Part shown: one piece after another, positions 26,728 to 35,187 of the stretch
Layout: every line of letters starts with the position of its first letter
Numbering within the stretch: position 1 is the stretch's first letter
Source: Burkholderiaceae bacterium
GTDB lineage: Bacteria; Pseudomonadota; Gammaproteobacteria; Burkholderiales; Burkholderiaceae
Reading direction: 5' to 3'
DNA: 64,000 nucleotides
Assembly (NCBI GenBank): GCA_021166835.1
Contig: JAJPEN010000063.1
Location: 56,466-120,465, forward strand
Translations under genes and position numbers: made by a program
Notes under the pieces: generated by a model
What the model saw: the letters and a program-made list of their open reading frames with translations, nothing else
What the model was told of the DNA's origin: nothing
Database searches by the model: none

Positions 26728-27378
26728 TCAGGAACGGGCGGCGGCCGCCGCCTCCTTCCGCTCCTGCGTCACCGTCCGGAAGCAGGGTCGATCACCGAGC
26801 GACTTCAGGTACGGCTTGAGCGCGGCGACCGGCTCGAGGAAATCGCGCCCGAAGACGGCCTTCGTCGTCATCGACACGATCGGCAGATGAACGAAGGCGG
26901 CGCAATCGGCGAGAGTGAACTCGCTGCCTGCGATGTACGGCGAGAACTTCGCCAGGCGCGCGAGGCCTTTCACGCCCTTGGCGAGATTCTCCTGCACGCG
27001 CTCTTTCGTCTCGGCGGAAGCGCTCTTCCCGAGGAACGCCGCGGGATACAACGCCCTTGCCTCGAGTTCGAGGTGAAGCTCGATGTACTCGATCAGTTCC
27101 CGGACCTTCGCTCGCGCCAGCGCATCGCCGGGCAGCAGCGGCTTCTCCGGATAGGCGTCCTCGAGATACTCGCAGATCACCCGCGATTCCGTGAGGACGT
27201 CGCCGCCGACTTCGAGAAACGGCACCTTCCCCAAGGGCGACCGCTCGAGGAAAGCCGGGTCCTGGGACGGCGCCGCGGCCTTGTCCTCCTCGAACGCGAT
27301 GCCCTTCTCCAGCAGCACCAGCCGGACCTTGTTGCAGTAATTGCTCGTGCGCACGCCGCACAGTCGAATCGTCGACAT
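26728..27378 (-). CDS. Glutathione S-transferase family protein
   Basis: A 216-aa soluble protein with the thioredoxin-like N-terminal domain (IRLCGVRTSNYCNKVRLVLL, then SPLGKVPFLEVGGDVLTES with the cis-Pro and the Ser for glutathione binding, about 47-68) and an all-helical C-terminal domain to residue 210. It conjugates or isomerises with glutathione. In an operon with an acyl-CoA ligase and an AhpD-like protein, a role in processing an electrophilic or cyclic intermediate is possible, as for maleylpyruvate isomerase-type GSTs; this is inference. Confidence 0.9.
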   Translation of the reverse strand: MSTIRLCGVRTSNYCNKVRLVLLEKGIAFEEDKAAAPSQDPAFLERSPLGKVPFLEVGGDVLTESRVICEYLEDAYPEKPLLPGDALARAKVRELIEYIELHLELEARALYPAAFLGKSASAETKERVQENLAKGVKGLARLAKFSPYIAGSEFTLADCAAFVHLPIVSMTTKAVFGRDFLEPVAALKPYLKSLGDRPCFRTVTQERKEAAAAARS

Positions 27379-27415
27379 CGTCTGGATTCCCGTCCTCGAT
27401 CTGGTCAGTGTTTGA

Positions 27416-28192
27416 TCAGGCTGCTCCGGCGTTCGGATAGCTGACCGCCATCCCCGCGCGGGCGTCCCTCTCGATTCCGTACTGCGGCACCGGGTATCGC
27501 AGGCCGTTGCGGCCCAGCGCCTCCATTCCTGCCAATGCGGTCGCCAGCATTTCGGGAGGCAGCGCCATCAGCATTTCGTCGTCGAGCACGCCGCCGTAGC
27601 GGCGCTCCGCGAAGCAGGGGATCGACAGGCTGGGCGAGCGCGTCTTCAGTGCGCGTCCCCAGGAGTCGGCGCACGAAGACTCGCCGACGAAGCTCCAGTC
27701 GAAGCGCTTGTACCCTGCCCACTGAAGGCCGTTGATGAAATACATCATGGCCCCGGGTGTCGCGTAGAACAACGCGATGTCCGGCGGGTCGAGCCGGCCG
27801 GCTGCCAGCGGCGACACGGCGAGCGCGCGGAACCTGCCCGCGGGCACGACGTTCATCTCGGCCTGGTGCCTGCCTGCATCCTCCACGGTCGCGTACCAGA
27901 CGCCTGCCAGGTCGCGGCCGGATCGCCAGCGTTCGTCCTGCCCGCCGAGGCCGACGACCGCCCGGCATTGATCCCCGACGAGGTTCTCCGCCGTCACGCC
28001 CACCGTCCATCCGAGGCGAGCGGCCTGCGCGACGATCTGATCGAGGGTATGCACCTGCGCCGGACGCCGGATCCGCGGGATGCTTTCCATCCGGTCCGCG
28101 CTCTCGAACAGCTTCATGCCGATCGGGATGGTCCGCAGCTTCAGCATCTTCTCGAGCGACGCGGCCGCCTCGGCCAGCGCAGTCTTCCGCAA
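27416..28192 (-). CDS. DUF169-family protein
   Basis: A 258-aa protein of the DUF169 (COG2043) family, which has no established function. Family features include IPIGMKLF near residue 22, VGDQCRAVVGLG near 72, PPDIALFYATPGAMMYFING near 138 and the C-terminal half rich in Cys and Gly (SSCADSWGRALKTRSPSLSI, PCFAERRYG). No signal peptide or membrane segment. The start is a TTG preceded by GGAGG at ideal distance. It lies between a receptor gene and the GST gene. Family members often sit near redox or uptake genes; the role here is unknown. Confidence 0.85.
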   Translation of the reverse strand: MRKTALAEAAASLEKMLKLRTIPIGMKLFESADRMESIPRIRRPAQVHTLDQIVAQAARLGWTVGVTAENLVGDQCRAVVGLGGQDERWRSGRDLAGVWYATVEDAGRHQAEMNVVPAGRFRALAVSPLAAGRLDPPDIALFYATPGAMMYFINGLQWAGYKRFDWSFVGESSCADSWGRALKTRSPSLSIPCFAERRYGGVLDDEMLMALPPEMLATALAGMEALGRNGLRYPVPQYGIERDARAGMAVSYPNAGAA

Positions 28193-28211
28193 GGGAAGCC
28201 TCCGATCGACG

Positions 28212-29423
28212 TCAGTTCTTCACGAGCGGGCAACCGCCCTCGGACTCCGGCCGGAACGCCTCGTCGGCGGGAACCGTCGCGCGGAGCTTGTAGTAGTCGC
28301 CGGCATACCTGGATTCCTCCGGCTTCTTCACCTCGAACAGGTAGGCGGGCGTGACCACCCTGCCATCGGCGCGAACGCGCCCCTTGCCGTGCAGCGGATC
28401 GTCCACCGGCATCTCCTTCATCTTCGCCACGACTTTCGTGCCGTCGTCGGTTCCCGCGGCGGCGATCGCCTTCAGATAGTGCAGCGTCGCCGAATACGAG
28501 GCCGCGTGGATCATGTTCGGGAACCGGCCTCCGTACGCGGCGCCGTACCGTTTCGCGAACGCTCGCGTCTGCTCGTTCGCGTCCCAGTAGAACGTTTCGG
28601 TCAGCAGCAGCCCTTGCGCCTGCCGCAGCCCGAGCGCATGCACGTCGGTGATGAAGACGAGCAGGCCGGCGAACTGCTGGCCCGCGGCCTGGACGCCGAA
28701 TTCGGTTCCCTGCTTGATCGCGGTGATCGTGTCGTTGCCCGCGTTCGCCAGCCCGATGATCTTCGCCTTCGAACCGACCGCCTGCAGCAGGAACGACGAG
28801 AAATCGGCTGTGTTCAACGGATGCCGGACGTTGCCCACCACTGTGCCGCCGGTCTTCTTCACCACCGCCGAGGCGTCCCGCTCGAGGGCGTGGCCGAAGC
28901 TGTAGTCGGCGGTCAGGAAGAACCAGGTGTCGCCTCCGGTCTGCACGACCGCCCGCGCGGTCGAGTTCGAAAGCATCCAGGTGTCGTGGGCCCAATGGAC
29001 CGTGTTCGGCGAGCAGGCCTTGCCCGTCAGATCGGAGGTCGCCACCGCGGTCGCCAGGAAAGCCTTGCCCTTCTGCTTCGCAAGCTCGTTCACCGCCAGG
29101 CCGACCGCCGAGTTCCCGGTGCCGAGGACGGCGTCGACGCCGTCGGCATCGAACCACTGGCGCGCGATCGACGAGCCGAGGTCGGCCTTGTTCTGGTTGT
29201 CCGCAGACACCAGCTCGACCTTCAGGCCTTTCGCCGCCGCGGAAGACCGGAAGTCCTCGATGGCCAGGCGCGCCGCGACCACCGATCCCTGCCCGGCGCC
29301 CTCGGCGTACAGGCTCGACATGTCGTTCAGCACGCCGATCTTCACGACGCCGTCCGATACCTGGGCTTGCGCCGTTGCGGCCGCGACCAACGCCGCAGCG
29401 ATCGAGATCCGTTTCCCTCTCAA
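28212..29423 (-). CDS. LivK-type ABC substrate-binding protein (tandem paralogue 2)
   Basis: A 403-aa periplasmic receptor with a signal peptide (about 1-20, ending AATAQAQ) and the mature start VSDGVVKIGVLNDMSSLYAE. The TTG start has GGAGGAGACC upstream. It is closely related along its whole length to the next gene upstream (29463-30674): both are 403 aa, with shared blocks GKACSPNTVHWAHDTWML versus GKACSPTTIQWTSDTWML and ADYSFGHALERD versus VDYTFGHELERQ. No permease or ATPase gene is linked, so it must use a transporter encoded elsewhere, or act as a sensor. Confidence 0.92.
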   Translation of the reverse strand: MRGKRISIAAALVAAATAQAQVSDGVVKIGVLNDMSSLYAEGAGQGSVVAARLAIEDFRSSAAAKGLKVELVSADNQNKADLGSSIARQWFDADGVDAVLGTGNSAVGLAVNELAKQKGKAFLATAVATSDLTGKACSPNTVHWAHDTWMLSNSTARAVVQTGGDTWFFLTADYSFGHALERDASAVVKKTGGTVVGNVRHPLNTADFSSFLLQAVGSKAKIIGLANAGNDTITAIKQGTEFGVQAAGQQFAGLLVFITDVHALGLRQAQGLLLTETFYWDANEQTRAFAKRYGAAYGGRFPNMIHAASYSATLHYLKAIAAAGTDDGTKVVAKMKEMPVDDPLHGKGRVRADGRVVTPAYLFEVKKPEESRYAGDYYKLRATVPADEAFRPESEGGCPLVKN

Positions 29424-29462
29424 GGTCTCCTCCGGAGCAGCTTCGTTTCCCGAGCGCGTCGG

Positions 29463-30674
29463 CTACTGGACGAGCGGACAGCCGCCTTCCGAAATCGGCC
29501 GGAACGCCTTCTCGGCAGGCACCGTCGCGCGCAGCTTGTAGTAGTCCCACGGATACTTCGACTCGGCCGGCTTCTTGACTTCGAACAGATAGACCGGATG
29601 GATCTTGCGTCCGTCCTGCCGGATCGTTCCCGGTCCGAACAAGGGGTCGTCGGTGGGCAGCTCCTTCATCTTGTCGATCGCCTTCCTGCCGTCGTCGGAT
29701 CCGGCCGCGCGAACCGCCTTGAGGTAATGCAGCACACCCGCGTAGACGCCCGCCTGGTTCATCGTGGGTTTGCGACCGCGATGCAACGAAGCGAAGCGCT
29801 CCGACCATGCGCGCGTGCCCTCGTTCAGGTCCCAGTAGAAGGGCTCGGCAAGCAGCAATCCCTGCGCGCTTTCGAGACCGAGCGCATGGACGTCGGTGAT
29901 CAGCGTCATCAGGCCCGCGAACTGCTGCCCGCCGCGCCGAATCCCGAAGTCGGCCCCTTGCTTGATCGCGTTGATCGTGTCGGCGCCCGAGCTCGCGAGC
30001 CCGATGATCTTCGCCTTCGAAGCCTGCGCCTGCAGCAGGAACGAAGAGAAGTCCTGCGTGTTCAACGGATGGCGAACGCTGCCGAGAACCCTGCCGCCGC
30101 TTCGCTGCACCACTTCGCCGGTTTGACGCTCGAGCTCGTGACCGAAGGTGTAGTCGACCGACAGGAAGAACCACGAATCGCCGCCGGAGCGCACGACCGC
30201 GTCGCCGATCGCGTGAGTCAGCATCCAGGTGTCGGAGGTCCACTGGATCGTCGTCGGCGAACACGCCTTTCCGGTCAGGGCCGAAGTGGCGGGAGAGGTG
30301 GCGAGCACCGCCTTCCCCTTGGCGCGCGCGATCTCGTTGACGGCGAGCGCAACCGCGGAGTTCGTCAGATCGGCGATCGCATCCACCCCGTCGACGTCGT
30401 ACCACTGGCGGGCGATTGCGGAGCCGACGTCCGCCTTGCTCTGGTGATCGGCGGAAACGATCTCGATCCTGAAGTCGCTCGCGCCACCGGCCTGGAAATC
30501 CTCGACGGCCATGCGCGCCGCGACCACCGCTCCGGCGCCGCCGGCATCGGAATACGGACCGGACATGTCTCCGAGAACGCCGATGCGCACGACGCCGTCG
30601 GAAATCTGCGCCTGCGCGGCCGCCGCCGAAAAGGCGGCGAGGAGCGCGACCATGCGTACACGAGTCGAGAACAT
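29463..30674 (-). CDS. LivK-type ABC substrate-binding protein (tandem paralogue 1)
   Basis: A 403-aa periplasmic receptor: signal peptide about 1-21 (MVALLAAFSAAAAQAQ), mature start ISDGVVRIGVLGDMSGPYSD. It ends with FRPISEGGCPLVQ, parallel to FRPESEGGCPLVKN in its paralogue, so the pair arose by tandem duplication of a whole gene. GGGAGG precedes the ATG. It is the second gene of the operon after the AhpD-like gene. Sequence divergence between the copies is substantial, which suggests different ligands rather than dosage. Confidence 0.92.
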   Translation of the reverse strand: MFSTRVRMVALLAAFSAAAAQAQISDGVVRIGVLGDMSGPYSDAGGAGAVVAARMAVEDFQAGGASDFRIEIVSADHQSKADVGSAIARQWYDVDGVDAIADLTNSAVALAVNEIARAKGKAVLATSPATSALTGKACSPTTIQWTSDTWMLTHAIGDAVVRSGGDSWFFLSVDYTFGHELERQTGEVVQRSGGRVLGSVRHPLNTQDFSSFLLQAQASKAKIIGLASSGADTINAIKQGADFGIRRGGQQFAGLMTLITDVHALGLESAQGLLLAEPFYWDLNEGTRAWSERFASLHRGRKPTMNQAGVYAGVLHYLKAVRAAGSDDGRKAIDKMKELPTDDPLFGPGTIRQDGRKIHPVYLFEVKKPAESKYPWDYYKLRATVPAEKAFRPISEGGCPLVQ

Positions 30675-30721
30675 GTCCTGGCCTCCCCCTTCGAATTGCC
30701 GGACTACAGCGAACTGCGGGA

Positions 30722-31120
30722 TCAGATCGGGTTCGTGCTCTCGGATTCCTTCTTCCTGCCCGGCTGGCTCTTTCCCTGTTGATACTCCTCGAGTGCCTCC
30801 AGCGCGTTGCCGGCGTAGACCATCGTCGGCCCGTCACCTTCCATCACGGCAACGCCCAGCGCTTCCATGATCTCGGCCTCGGTACAGCCATGCTTCAGGC
30901 AGTCGCGAACGTGGAACGTGATGCAGACATCGCAATGCTTGGAGACGACGAGCGCAAGCGCGATCAGCTCTTTCGTCTTCCGATCGAGCGCACCGTCCTT
31001 CATCGCCTCTTCGTTGACGGTCCAGAAGGCCTCGTTCAGTTTCGCGTGGTACTTCTGGAACTTCGTCACGTACTTTCCGTTGTGACGCATGTGTTCGCGG
31101 AATGACTTGCCGTTCGGCAT
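30722..31120 (-). CDS. Carboxymuconolactone decarboxylase/AhpD-like protein
   Basis: A 132-aa small all-helical protein of the CMD family. The AhpD-type redox motif SKHCDVCITFHVRDCLKHGC (CxxCxxxH, about residues 60-79) suggests a peroxidase- or disulfide-active member rather than a true decarboxylase, which lacks these cysteines. GAGGAG precedes the ATG. It is the first gene of the minus-strand operon leading to the receptors, DUF169, GST and acyl-CoA ligase, and is divergent from the GntR gene across 200 nt. The C-terminal tail (QQGKSQPGRKKESES) is polar and probably disordered. Confidence 0.9.
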   Translation of the reverse strand: MPNGKSFREHMRHNGKYVTKFQKYHAKLNEAFWTVNEEAMKDGALDRKTKELIALALVVSKHCDVCITFHVRDCLKHGCTEAEIMEALGVAVMEGDGPTMVYAGNALEALEEYQQGKSQPGRKKESESTNPI

Positions 31121-31269
31121 CGCGGGTCTCCTCGATGGTTCGCCCGAGTATGGGTCGCGACCTCCCCGGTGTCATTGGCGCGGGTCGCCAGATCATTGAC
31201 AAATCCCGCCGAGAGACGCGTCGACGCTCGGCCGGGGCCGCGACCGGAGATCGGCCGTGTCACGGCCCC

Positions 31270-31299
31270 TTGACCGTCTCCACCGTTTCCCCCTAGACT
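31270..31299 (+). promoter_or_regulatory. Candidate sigma-70 promoter for the GntR gene/operon
   Basis: TTGACC (31270-31275), an 18-nt spacer and TAGACT (31294-31299) make a reasonable -35/-10 pair. A start of transcription near 31306 would leave a leader of only about 15 nt before the ATG at 31321, with no ribosome-binding site visible. Confidence 0.45.
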
Positions 31300-31315
31300 C
31301 CAACCACCTGTTATG

Positions 31316-31327
31316 TTGTTATGACAA
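31316..31327. promoter_or_regulatory. Candidate HutC/GntR autoregulatory operator over the start codon
   Basis: TTGT-TATG-ACAA is a dyad that contains the ATG of the GntR gene and overlaps a TGTTATG direct repeat (31309-31315 and 31317-31323). It resembles HutC-subfamily operators with TTGT/ACAA half-sites. Position just after the predicted transcription start suits autorepression. Confidence 0.45.
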
Positions 31328-32073
31328 GTACCGAACTCGATATCTCCTCCAGCGTCGCCGACCTCGCTCCGCTCTACCGGCAGGTCTCGAGGACGCTCGA
31401 GGAGCGCATCCGCAGCGGCGCACTCCCGCCGGGGTCGCCGCTTCCCTCCGAGGGCCAGCTCTGCGACAGCTTCGGCGTGAGCCGGATCACCGTACGCCGC
31501 GCGCTCGAGGAACTGGTACAGCGACGGCTCGTGGTGCGCCGTCGCGGGATCGGCAGCTTCGTCAGCACTCCGGATCAGTACGTGAAGGCGGTGTCGCTGA
31601 CCGGTTTCATCGAGGACGTCGTTCCGCTGAACCAGTTGAAGATCCTCGACGTCACGACCGCACCGCTTCCGCCCGAGGTCGTTTCGATGGCCGGCGCGCT
31701 CGAAGTCGAATCGGTTCAGCGTGTCACCGCGGTGAACCACCTGTCCGACGGTCCGCTGTCGTTCGCGAAGTTCTTCTTTCCCCCGGAGGTCGCGCCCCTG
31801 ATCTCCCGCAGCGAGCTCGAAGGGCCGGTGTCGCCGATCAAGCTCGTCGAGGCGAAGACGCGCCAGAGGGTGCATCACGCGATGCAGATCGTCGAAGCAG
31901 CGAAGGCCGACGCACGGGTTGCGAAGCAGCTGGGAATCGATCCCGGCACGCCGATCCTGCGGATCGTCCGGGCCTACGTCGCCAACAACGGCGCCCTGAT
32001 GGAAGCAGTCGACGCGTTGTATCACCCGACCCGCTACCGCTTCGCGGCCACTCTGGTTCCGCGCGCCGGCTGA
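31321..32073 (+). CDS. GntR-family regulator, HutC subfamily (UTRA domain)
   Basis: A 250-aa regulator. The winged HTH is at about 18-85 (PLYRQVSRTLEERIRSGALP, LPSEGQLCDSFGVSRITVRR, then RRRGIGSFV), and the UTRA effector domain at about 95-245 (SLTGFIEDVV, VSPIKLVEAKTRQ, ILRIVRAYV, DALYHPTRYRF). It heads the DUF6282-tctBAC-MmgE/PrpD-EmrAB unit and is probably a repressor released by the imported substrate. A dyad over its own start suggests autoregulation. Confidence 0.92.
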   Translation: MTSTELDISSSVADLAPLYRQVSRTLEERIRSGALPPGSPLPSEGQLCDSFGVSRITVRRALEELVQRRLVVRRRGIGSFVSTPDQYVKAVSLTGFIEDVVPLNQLKILDVTTAPLPPEVVSMAGALEVESVQRVTAVNHLSDGPLSFAKFFFPPEVAPLISRSELEGPVSPIKLVEAKTRQRVHHAMQIVEAAKADARVAKQLGIDPGTPILRIVRAYVANNGALMEAVDALYHPTRYRFAATLVPRAG

Positions 32074-32124
32074 ACGCCGATTCTCCGCCAGAAACCTCTC
32101 CTGAATCGCCCACAAGGAAACCCG

Positions 32125-33207
32125 ATGTCCGGAATCGTCGAGAGCAGCAAGCACATCAGCCTGGAAGACCTGCTGAACTACGAGGCACCGCCCGAGCGTG
32201 TCGAGGAGTTTCTCAAACTCATCCCGCTCGACATCGAGAACGTCAGCGACGACGTCAAGCGCTATCTGCTCAAGCAGGTCATCGAGATGATGCAGCTCGA
32301 GTACGGCCGCTACGAGAACAAGACGCGCATCACCGAGGAACTGATCGACGACATCATGCGCGGTTCGGTCGATACGCACGTGCACGGCGCATCGGATCCC
32401 TTCGAGCGCTCGCAGTACGAGGACGAGATCGGCATCAACGCGACGAAGGCCGGAATGCGGGCCATCGTCATCAAGACCTGGTACAGCCCGTCGGCGTCTC
32501 GCAACGGCCTGACGCAGCGGGCGGTCGACAAGTTCGCGCGCGAGAACGACCTGCAGCCGACGCAGATCCTCGGCGGCGTGACGCTGAACAAGCCGGCCGG
32601 CGGGATCAACCCCGAAGCAGTGCGCAAGTGCCTCGGTTTTCCGAACTTCCGCTCGGTCTGGATGCCGATGGCCGACTCGTACTGGCATCAGTACGTCGTG
32701 TTCAACCGGAAGAACGAGGGAATCCGTTTCCTCGACGAGCGCAACCGCCTGATTCCCGAGATGCGCGAGATCCTCAGCATCATCGCCGACAACGATCTCG
32801 TGCTCTGCTGCGGCCACTATCCCTACCAGGATCTGAAGATCCTCTTCGAAGAAGCGAAGAAGGCCGGCGTCAAGCGTATGGAGTCGGTCCACCCGACGCT
32901 GGTCCACAGCAAGCACACGATGGAGAACTTCCGCGAGCTCGCCTCCGAGGGCATCGCGATCGGGCTGATGGGCGTCGCGTCGGTGAACATCCGCTTCATC
33001 GAAGGCTTCCGCTGGTACATCAAGACGATCAAGGCCTTCAGCGACCACATGGTCATCGGCACCGATTCCGGCCAGGTGCAGAACCTCGCGCACATCGACG
33101 GCCTGCGCTGGCTCGCGAAGGTGCTGCTCGCCTACGGCGTCACGCAGGAAGAGGTGACGAAGATCTTCAAGACCAACCCGGCTCGCCACCTGGGGCTCGA
33201 TCGGTGA
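32125..33207 (+). CDS. DUF6282-family metal-dependent hydrolase-like protein
   Basis: A 360-aa cytoplasmic protein with amidohydrolase-like features: DTHVHGASDPF (HxH metal motif, residues 83-93), AIVIKTWYSP with a Lys near 115, LCCGHYPYQD, MESVHPTLVHSKHT and VIGTDSGQVQN with a late Asp, the spacing expected of a TIM-barrel metallohydrolase. About 75 residues precede the barrel. I recognise it as DUF6282-like, a family without an established activity. AAGGAAA precedes the ATG, and its stop overlaps the next tctB as TGATG. Hydrolysis of a lactone or amide taken up by the linked transporter is inference. Confidence 0.75.
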   Translation: MSGIVESSKHISLEDLLNYEAPPERVEEFLKLIPLDIENVSDDVKRYLLKQVIEMMQLEYGRYENKTRITEELIDDIMRGSVDTHVHGASDPFERSQYEDEIGINATKAGMRAIVIKTWYSPSASRNGLTQRAVDKFARENDLQPTQILGGVTLNKPAGGINPEAVRKCLGFPNFRSVWMPMADSYWHQYVVFNRKNEGIRFLDERNRLIPEMREILSIIADNDLVLCCGHYPYQDLKILFEEAKKAGVKRMESVHPTLVHSKHTMENFRELASEGIAIGLMGVASVNIRFIEGFRWYIKTIKAFSDHMVIGTDSGQVQNLAHIDGLRWLAKVLLAYGVTQEEVTKIFKTNPARHLGLDR

Positions 33208-33644
33208 TGACGCGCGCGGCAATCGGCGATGCCGCGCTCGTCGCGGTCGGCGTCGCCGCGTGCATCTTCGGCGCGCGGCTCGGGATCGGCGCGATCAACG
33301 CGCCCGAAAGCGGACTGATGCCCTTCATCGTCGGTGCGCTGCTCGCTGCGCTCGGGCTCCCCGGATTGTTCGCGCGGGCAGGCGACGGGCACGGCGAAGC
33401 CGACGGCGACGACACGCCCTTCGTGCGCAATCCGCGCGGCTGGCTGCTGACCGTGGCTGCCGTGATCGGACTCGCGGTGGGCGTGGCGTACCTCTCGTTC
33501 GTGCCCGCCGTCTTCCTCTTCACGCTCGTTCTCTACACCGCGGGCGGTCCGCGCCGCATCGTCGGCTCCCTCGTGTATCCGGCGCTCGTGACGCTCGCCT
33601 GCTGGCTCGTCTTCGTGCACTGGTTCGGCGTGTCCTTCCGCTGA
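33207..33644 (+). CDS. TctB-like small membrane subunit of a tripartite tricarboxylate transporter
   Basis: A 145-aa protein with four hydrophobic segments (about 5-25, 33-55, 75-105, 112-140) and a polar loop (GDGHGEADGDDT) after the second, the TctB layout. NAPESGLMPFIVGALL near residue 30 is a typical TctB phrase. It lies between the DUF6282 gene (1-nt overlap) and tctA (1-nt gap). Shorter than the TctB at 19294-19830 because the central loop is shorter. Confidence 0.88.
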   Translation: MTRAAIGDAALVAVGVAACIFGARLGIGAINAPESGLMPFIVGALLAALGLPGLFARAGDGHGEADGDDTPFVRNPRGWLLTVAAVIGLAVGVAYLSFVPAVFLFTLVLYTAGGPRRIVGSLVYPALVTLACWLVFVHWFGVSFR

Positions 33645-33645
33645 G

Positions 33646-35148
33646 ATGCTCGTCGATCTACTCCTCGGCTTCCAGGTCGCGTTCGAGTGGCAGAACCTCG
33701 CGTTCTGTTTCGCCGGCGCACTGCTCGGAACGCTCATCGGCGTGCTGCCGGGAATCGGCCCGGCCGGGGCGCTCGCGCTGCTGCTGCCCGCCACGATGGC
33801 GGTGCCGCCCGTCACCGCGATCATCATGATGGCGGGCATCTACTACGGTGCGATGTACGGCGGATCGACCACCGCGATCCTCGTGAACATCCCCGGCGAA
33901 GCCGCGTCGATCGTCACGACGCTCGACGGCTATCAGATGGCGCAAAAGGGGCGCGCCGGACCGGCGCTGGCAATCGCGGCGCTCGGGTCCTTTGCGGCCG
34001 GCCTCCTTGCCATCGCCGGCCTCGTCTTCGTTGCGCCGCCGCTTGCCGACATCGCGCTCAGCTTCCAGTCGCCGGAGTTCGTCGCACTGCTCGTTCTCGG
34101 CCTGACATTGACGAGCTATATCGCCTTCGGCTCGAAACGGCGCGCGTTCATGATGGCCGCGTTCGGGCTGCTGCTGGGTACGATCGGCCTGGACCCGGTC
34201 GACGGTGTGGAGCGCCTGACCTTCGGCTCGACGTACCTGCTCGACGGCATCGGCCTCGTGCCGCTGGTGATGGGGCTGTTCGGCGTCGCCGAAGTACTGG
34301 TGAACATCGACGACAACATCCGGCAATCGACCGTGTCCGGATCGGTCGGTCGCGTGATGCCGAGCCGGAACGACCTGAAGGATTCCGCGGGCCCGACGCT
34401 GCGCGGTAGCGGGCTCGGTTTCCTGATCGGGATCATCCCGGGCGGCAACGCGATCATCGCGTCGATGCTCTCGTACATCACCGAGCGCAAGCTCTCGCGC
34501 ACGCCCGAGCGTTTTGGGCAGGGCGCGATCGAAGGCGTTGCCGGCCCGGAAGCCGCGAACAACTCCGCGGCCGTCAGCGCATTCGTTCCGCTCGTCACGC
34601 TCGGCATCCCGACCAACTCGGTGATGGCGCTGATGCTCGCCGGGCTGATGGTGCAGGGCGTTTCGCCCGGGCCGATGTTCATCTCGCAGCACGCCGACGT
34701 GTTCTGGGGACTGATGGCGAGCATGATCATCGGCAACGCGATGCTGCTCGTGTTGAATCTTCCGCTGATCGGCCTGTGGATCCGGCTGCTGAAGATCGAG
34801 TACCGGTACCTGTTCCCGGTGCTGCTCCTCTTTTGCTTCATCGGCGCCTACGTCGTCAACAACTCGTACTTCGACGTGGGCGTGATGCTGGTGTTCGGGC
34901 TGTTCGGTTTCTGGATGCGTCGCAACCGGCTCGAACCGGCGCCGCTGATCCTGGCCTTCGTGCTCGGTCCGATGCTGGAGGAGAACCTGCGGCGCACGCT
35001 GATCGTCTCGGAAGGCTCCTTCGGGATCTTCTTCGAGCGACCGATCGCACTCACTTTCCTTTGCCTCGCGCTGTTGCTCCCCATCATCGGTTCGCTGCCG
35101 GCGATGGCGGGCCGGCTGACGAAGATCCGCGCACCGGAAGACGTCTAG
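33646..35148 (+). CDS. TctA large membrane subunit of a tripartite tricarboxylate transporter
   Basis: A 500-aa inner-membrane channel subunit with about twelve segments. Diagnostic repeats are GVLPGIGPAGALALLLPAT (about 32-50), YYGAMYGGSTTAILVNIPGE (about 66-85) and GIIPGGNAIIASMLSY (about 264-279). It pairs with the TctB just upstream and the TctC 39 nt downstream. It differs clearly from the TctA at 19859-21394, so the two systems are not a recent duplication. Confidence 0.94.
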   Translation: MLVDLLLGFQVAFEWQNLAFCFAGALLGTLIGVLPGIGPAGALALLLPATMAVPPVTAIIMMAGIYYGAMYGGSTTAILVNIPGEAASIVTTLDGYQMAQKGRAGPALAIAALGSFAAGLLAIAGLVFVAPPLADIALSFQSPEFVALLVLGLTLTSYIAFGSKRRAFMMAAFGLLLGTIGLDPVDGVERLTFGSTYLLDGIGLVPLVMGLFGVAEVLVNIDDNIRQSTVSGSVGRVMPSRNDLKDSAGPTLRGSGLGFLIGIIPGGNAIIASMLSYITERKLSRTPERFGQGAIEGVAGPEAANNSAAVSAFVPLVTLGIPTNSVMALMLAGLMVQGVSPGPMFISQHADVFWGLMASMIIGNAMLLVLNLPLIGLWIRLLKIEYRYLFPVLLLFCFIGAYVVNNSYFDVGVMLVFGLFGFWMRRNRLEPAPLILAFVLGPMLEENLRRTLIVSEGSFGIFFERPIALTFLCLALLLPIIGSLPAMAGRLTKIRAPEDV

Positions 35149-35187
35149 CGCCGATGCATTCGAGCGTTCAACCCGGAGGAGATGCTT

